64,000 nucleotides of DNA, taken from contig NZ_VFAH01000002.1 of NCBI RefSeq assembly GCF_008929045.1, forward strand, positions 434,001-498,000, given 5' to 3'. The translations under genes were made by a program, and so were the position numbers. The notes under the pieces were generated by a model that was not told where the DNA came from, ran no database searches, and saw only the letters and a list, made by a program, of their open reading frames with translations. This document shows positions 60,971 through 64,000 of the stretch, one piece after another (the stretch's first letter is position 1; every line of letters begins with the position of its first letter). This stretch comes from Noviherbaspirillum aerium. Its GTDB lineage: Bacteria > Pseudomonadota > Gammaproteobacteria > Burkholderiales > Burkholderiaceae_D.

Positions 60971-63900
60971 GTGTCGAAGTTTTCGATACCAGCATTCTTC
61001 ACAAGCATGCATCCGGCGCACAGCGCCGCCGGCTCCCTGCTGCCCGCGCCGGCAGCGGCAACCCGGGGTGCGCCGGCAGCGCACTCCGGGTTGCCGGCCC
61101 CGCCGATGACCGGAACGCCAAGCCGCTCACAGCCCGGCGCGACATTCCGCGACAGCCTGAATACGGTCGCGCGCAAGCTGAAGTCCGGCACGGATTTCGC
61201 GGGCGGCGCGAGAAAACGTTCCCATACCCCTTTCACCACGCGTACGACATCGCCGAAACTGCAGCCGGCTCCGCAGCTGCACAACAGCGATGCGCCGCGC
61301 GCGCAACTCGACGATGAACGCGTCGCTGCTCCGCCCTCGGCCAGCGCCGAGCATCATGGCCAGGCAACCCGGGCGCGCCTGACGGAAAAATTCAAGGAAA
61401 ACTCGGCATTGCAGCGACTCGCCGACAAGCAGGCCTATCTCGGTTTCCTCAACATCAGGCTCGCGGCGACTTCAACGGACAAGGACAATGGCCGCGACGT
61501 TTTACTCCGGGTGCTGGAGGACATAAGCCGCGTGCCGGGCATCGCGGGAACGAAGATGGAAGCCATGCAGGGTATCGGCATGATCTGCGTGATGGAAGCG
61601 GCGATGCAGGCCTGCGGAAACGATGCGGCAGCGGCGGCGCGCGCGCTGAGCTGCCTGCGCAACATCGATCTGCTTGCCAGTATTCGCAATCCCGAGCCCA
61701 TGCCGGCGAGCGTGGCAAGCCCCCGCATCAACTGCCCGGCGGCCGACGCGCCGGGAGGCCGGCAATCCGGCTTCACGCAGCGGGATCTTGCCCTCGCCTG
61801 GAAAATAGCGCAGGAACTGGAAACGACGCCGGCCGGTTTTGCCGCACTGAAGAGCCTGAGCCTGCATGATTCCACCGCTGCCGATGCGCATCCCGACATC
61901 GAGCGCCATGACGACATGATGCTGCATGCCTACCTGCAGGCATCGCGCGAAAAATGCGCGATGCTCGCCGGCCAGGGATCCGCGCTTTCGCCTTCGCCAT
62001 ATCAGGTGGCGCAGAGCGGCGGCACGCCGTCGACGGTCCTCGACAAGGGCATTGCCCAGATCCGCAAGCATCTCGTCGCCTCGCGCGACCATGTGCTGCA
62101 CAGCCCGCAGGCGCCGTTCAAGTACGTGGTGCGGCCCGGCGAGCATGAATGGGCTATCGGATTCATCCGCAACGGCTTGTACACGGATGAGAAGACAACC
62201 GCCGACGGCAAGCCGACGCTCTTTGCGCGCATCGATGGCCGGCTCGGCAAGGTCTCCACCTGGTGCGAGCGCGCCTCGTCGGGCAATGGTGCGGCATCGA
62301 CCGCTTGGCGCAAGGCGGCGCCCTATCTCCTGCCCGGCTACCGGAAATCGCCCTTGAATGCCTACAATGCGCTGGAGGCCGGCCGCGGACTCAGGAAATG
62401 CGGGGTGGGACTGGAAAATGCCAGCCAGGGCATTCTCCAGGATGCCCGCGCCTTCAAGGAACACATACTCGGCAACATCGTCAAGGGACTGAAAGCATAC
62501 GGCGGCGAGGGCGGCAGCCCCTTGAGCACCGAGTCCGAAGGCAATGCTCGCGATCCGTCGGCGGCAACCATCCGCAACCTCGTCAGGCTTGCCTTGCTGA
62601 CGGAGACCGCCAACAGCGCGGCGCCATTCGCGACGCTCCTGCTGGGCGCCGCTCCGGATGCCTATACGGTCGAGCAGGCCCGGCGCCGCGTGTATGCGTG
62701 GCTTGCGGGAGGCGAAGCGGGACAACGCCCGGAAACCCGCGATGCCGTCGAAAGCGCCTTGTCGGCAGCGACCCGGCCGTTGACGCTGCATCGCTTGCAG
62801 GAATGGGCGGAAGCACTGCCCGGCGGGCCGGGAAAGAAAGACATCGCGGCGCGGGAGAATCCGGCGACGGCGGTAGCGGCGGTGGCGGCTTTGGCGGCGG
62901 CGGCAAACCAGGATCCGGCCGAGCTTGCGCCGATACAAGCAAGCAATGCCGCAAAGCCTGCCGCCGGTGATGAAAAGACGTCATTGGACGTTAGGCCGGA
63001 CAACAAGCCGGATCACGCGTCCGACGACACATCGTCATCGGAAAGCGAGATCCTCGATTTCCTGCGCGCCACGATCAACGAGGCCTTCGAGCCGACGGCT
63101 TCCGCCACGGAAGTTCCCGCGTACTCACTTCCCGACTGGGAGGCTTATGAAAAGGCAGTCAGGCAGGTAATCTCCGGTCTCGGCGAGCCGGCATCCGCGC
63201 CGCATTTCGGAAAGCTCGGCAACGCGCCGGACAAGCTCGGCGTGATAGGCGAAGGCATTGAACATGTGATGGCGCGCATGGAACTGGGCTCGAAGCTGTC
63301 GTTCGCCAGCGGCGGCTTCATCGGTGCCGGAGCGAAGGAGGCTACCCGCTTCCTGAGCAGCTTCGCCAGCTTCGGTCTTTTCCGTCCGCACGTGGATGCG
63401 AGCGTGATACGCAAGCGGGAGGCGGTGCTGGAAATGGAAACCTCGGCCGGCGGCAACCAGATCTTCGTCGGCACGCGGCGCTCGCTGAAGCTGCAGGGCG
63501 GCGGCGGCATCGGCGTGGGTCCGGGCTTCAAGATCAGGGGCGTGGGCGGAATCAAGGCCGGCGCATCGCTCAATGCCTCCGCCGGCATCGAAAACCCGGA
63601 GATGCGCGGTGTCCAGCTGCGCCTGCCCCGAACCGGCGGGATGGCCGGCGACCAGGCAAACAATGCCCTGCTCGGACACCTGTTCCGCAAGCATGTCATT
63701 GAACGCAACTCGCCTGCCCTGAAGCAAGACCCCGCCAGGGCGCCCGGCAAGGACGGTGACTCGCCGCTCAAGAACCTGTTGCAGGCCTGCCCGCAGCTTG
63801 CCGTGAGCATGGTCAGGAACACCGAGAGCATTGCGCGCGAAGGCATGTCCGCCGAGGGCGGCGCAGCGGCCAGCGCCGGTCCGTTTTCCGTCGGCCCGTC

Positions 63901-64000
63901 GATGGGAATCAGCTATGAAGCCAGGCAGGCGAAAACGCGGGAATGGATAGAGTCGAAGGCGGCGCTGAACGTCAGCAAATCCAGCCAGGGAGTACAACAC
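60971..64000 (+). CDS. Very large effector-like protein, 3'-truncated by the window edge
   Basis: At least 1010 residues, open to the last base. GTG 60971 is chosen for GGAGGAGAG just upstream. Residues 1-150 are Ser/Pro/Ala-rich and disordered (FSIPAFFTSMHPAHSAAGSL), like a T3SS signal. A helical region follows (about 150-560), then an Ala-rich linker (AAVAALAAAANQDPAEL), then a glycine-rich beta region (KLQGGGGIGVGPGFKIRGV, about 840-880) after EMETSAGGNQIFVGTRRSLK. No Sec signal, no enzymatic motif seen. Size, N-terminal composition and beta-rich C-terminal half suggest a T3SS effector of the large Ralstonia/Xanthomonas kinds (AWR- or XopZ-like are worth testing), but I cannot assign it. 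Promoter lacks an hrp box, unlike the 21-37 kb genes. Confidence 0.6.
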   Translation, partial: MSKFSIPAFFTSMHPAHSAAGSLLPAPAAATRGAPAAHSGLPAPPMTGTPSRSQPGATFRDSLNTVARKLKSGTDFAGGARKRSHTPFTTRTTSPKLQPAPQLHNSDAPRAQLDDERVAAPPSASAEHHGQATRARLTEKFKENSALQRLADKQAYLGFLNIRLAATSTDKDNGRDVLLRVLEDISRVPGIAGTKMEAMQGIGMICVMEAAMQACGNDAAAAARALSCLRNIDLLASIRNPEPMPASVASPRINCPAADAPGGRQSGFTQRDLALAWKIAQELETTPAGFAALKSLSLHDSTAADAHPDIERHDDMMLHAYLQASREKCAMLAGQGSALSPSPYQVAQSGGTPSTVLDKGIAQIRKHLVASRDHVLHSPQAPFKYVVRPGEHEWAIGFIRNGLYTDEKTTADGKPTLFARIDGRLGKVSTWCERASSGNGAASTAWRKAAPYLLPGYRKSPLNAYNALEAGRGLRKCGVGLENASQGILQDARAFKEHILGNIVKGLKAYGGEGGSPLSTESEGNARDPSAATIRNLVRLALLTETANSAAPFATLLLGAAPDAYTVEQARRRVYAWLAGGEAGQRPETRDAVESALSAATRPLTLHRLQEWAEALPGGPGKKDIAARENPATAVAAVAALAAAANQDPAELAPIQASNAAKPAAGDEKTSLDVRPDNKPDHASDDTSSSESEILDFLRATINEAFEPTASATEVPAYSLPDWEAYEKAVRQVISGLGEPASAPHFGKLGNAPDKLGVIGEGIEHVMARMELGSKLSFASGGFIGAGAKEATRFLSSFASFGLFRPHVDASVIRKREAVLEMETSAGGNQIFVGTRRSLKLQGGGGIGVGPGFKIRGVGGIKAGASLNASAGIENPEMRGVQLRLPRTGGMAGDQANNALLGHLFRKHVIERNSPALKQDPARAPGKDGDSPLKNLLQACPQLAVSMVRNTESIAREGMSAEGGAAASAGPFSVGPSMGISYEARQAKTREWIESKAALNVSKSSQGVQH

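Noticed and set aside
61502-64000. Minus-strand frames of 478 and 291 codons
   Set aside because: The plus-strand frame from GTG 60971 is uninterrupted for 1010 codons with a strong ribosome site; the minus frames have neither motif nor start signals.

Overview
The window is GC-rich chromosomal DNA from a beta-proteobacterium, most likely Burkholderiales and plausibly Oxalobacteraceae (Herbaspirillum / Noviherbaspirillum type). This rests on branched-chain amino-acid ABC cassettes, a Bug-family receptor, a CoA-thioester aromatic pathway, NsrR/NnrS and an Hrp-type regulatory signature. I saw no rRNA, tRNA, CRISPR array or insertion sequence.

Layout. 1-4.2 kb: a livKHMGF transporter (livK cut by the left edge), then a Spy/CpxP-like periplasmic gene. 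5-14.9 kb: small metabolic and envelope genes, including a zrg-like zinc ABC operon (7.1-11.1 kb), an AAC(3)-I-like aminoglycoside acetyltransferase, a Nudix hydrolase and a DUF3089 lipoprotein. 15.1-21.1 kb: an NAD-dependent formate dehydrogenase pair (molybdenum alpha subunit plus a NuoE-NuoF fusion), read away from a molybdate-type LysR/ModE-like regulator. Near-identical 20-bp palindromic sites lie at both promoters.

21.5-37.2 kb is a type III secretion (T3SS) island of lower GC. It holds sctV and a run of sctW, chaperone, sctX and sctY whose order is that of the Yersinia/Pseudomonas Ysc virB operon. It also holds two EF-hand-repeat proteins and a 2497-residue AvrE-like effector candidate. 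Four sites of the form GGAACT-N15/16-CCACYCA (HrpL-type hrp boxes) precede exactly the four T3SS transcription units. A housekeeping 5'-3' exonuclease gene sits between two of them. At the right edge (60,971 to beyond 64,000) is another very large effector-like gene, open at the window end.

37.7-48.5 kb: a quinone-oxidoreductase-like gene, a saccharopine-dehydrogenase-like gene and, on the minus strand, an eight-gene operon. That operon encodes an aromatic acyl-CoA ligase, a fused monooxygenase/old-yellow-enzyme reductase, an SDR, a MarR regulator, an enoyl-CoA hydratase, an acyl-CoA dehydrogenase, a thioesterase and a RidA protein. Together these fit aerobic 2-aminobenzoyl-CoA (anthranilate) degradation. 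48.7-50.7 kb: nsrR and nnrS, with a clear NsrR operator and an FNR-like site upstream of nnrS. 50.8-52.9 kb: a Bug receptor divergent from an IclR regulator; their shared intergenic site recurs almost unchanged in front of a self-sufficient P450 (58.2-60.5 kb). Between these lie two stress-type genes and a PAS-GGDEF-EAL c-di-GMP protein.

The most interesting signals are the HrpL-type promoters driving a Ysc-ordered export operon, the two giant effector candidates, the duplicated EF-hand proteins and the IclR/P450 shared operator. All family calls are from reading the sequence; no database search was possible.
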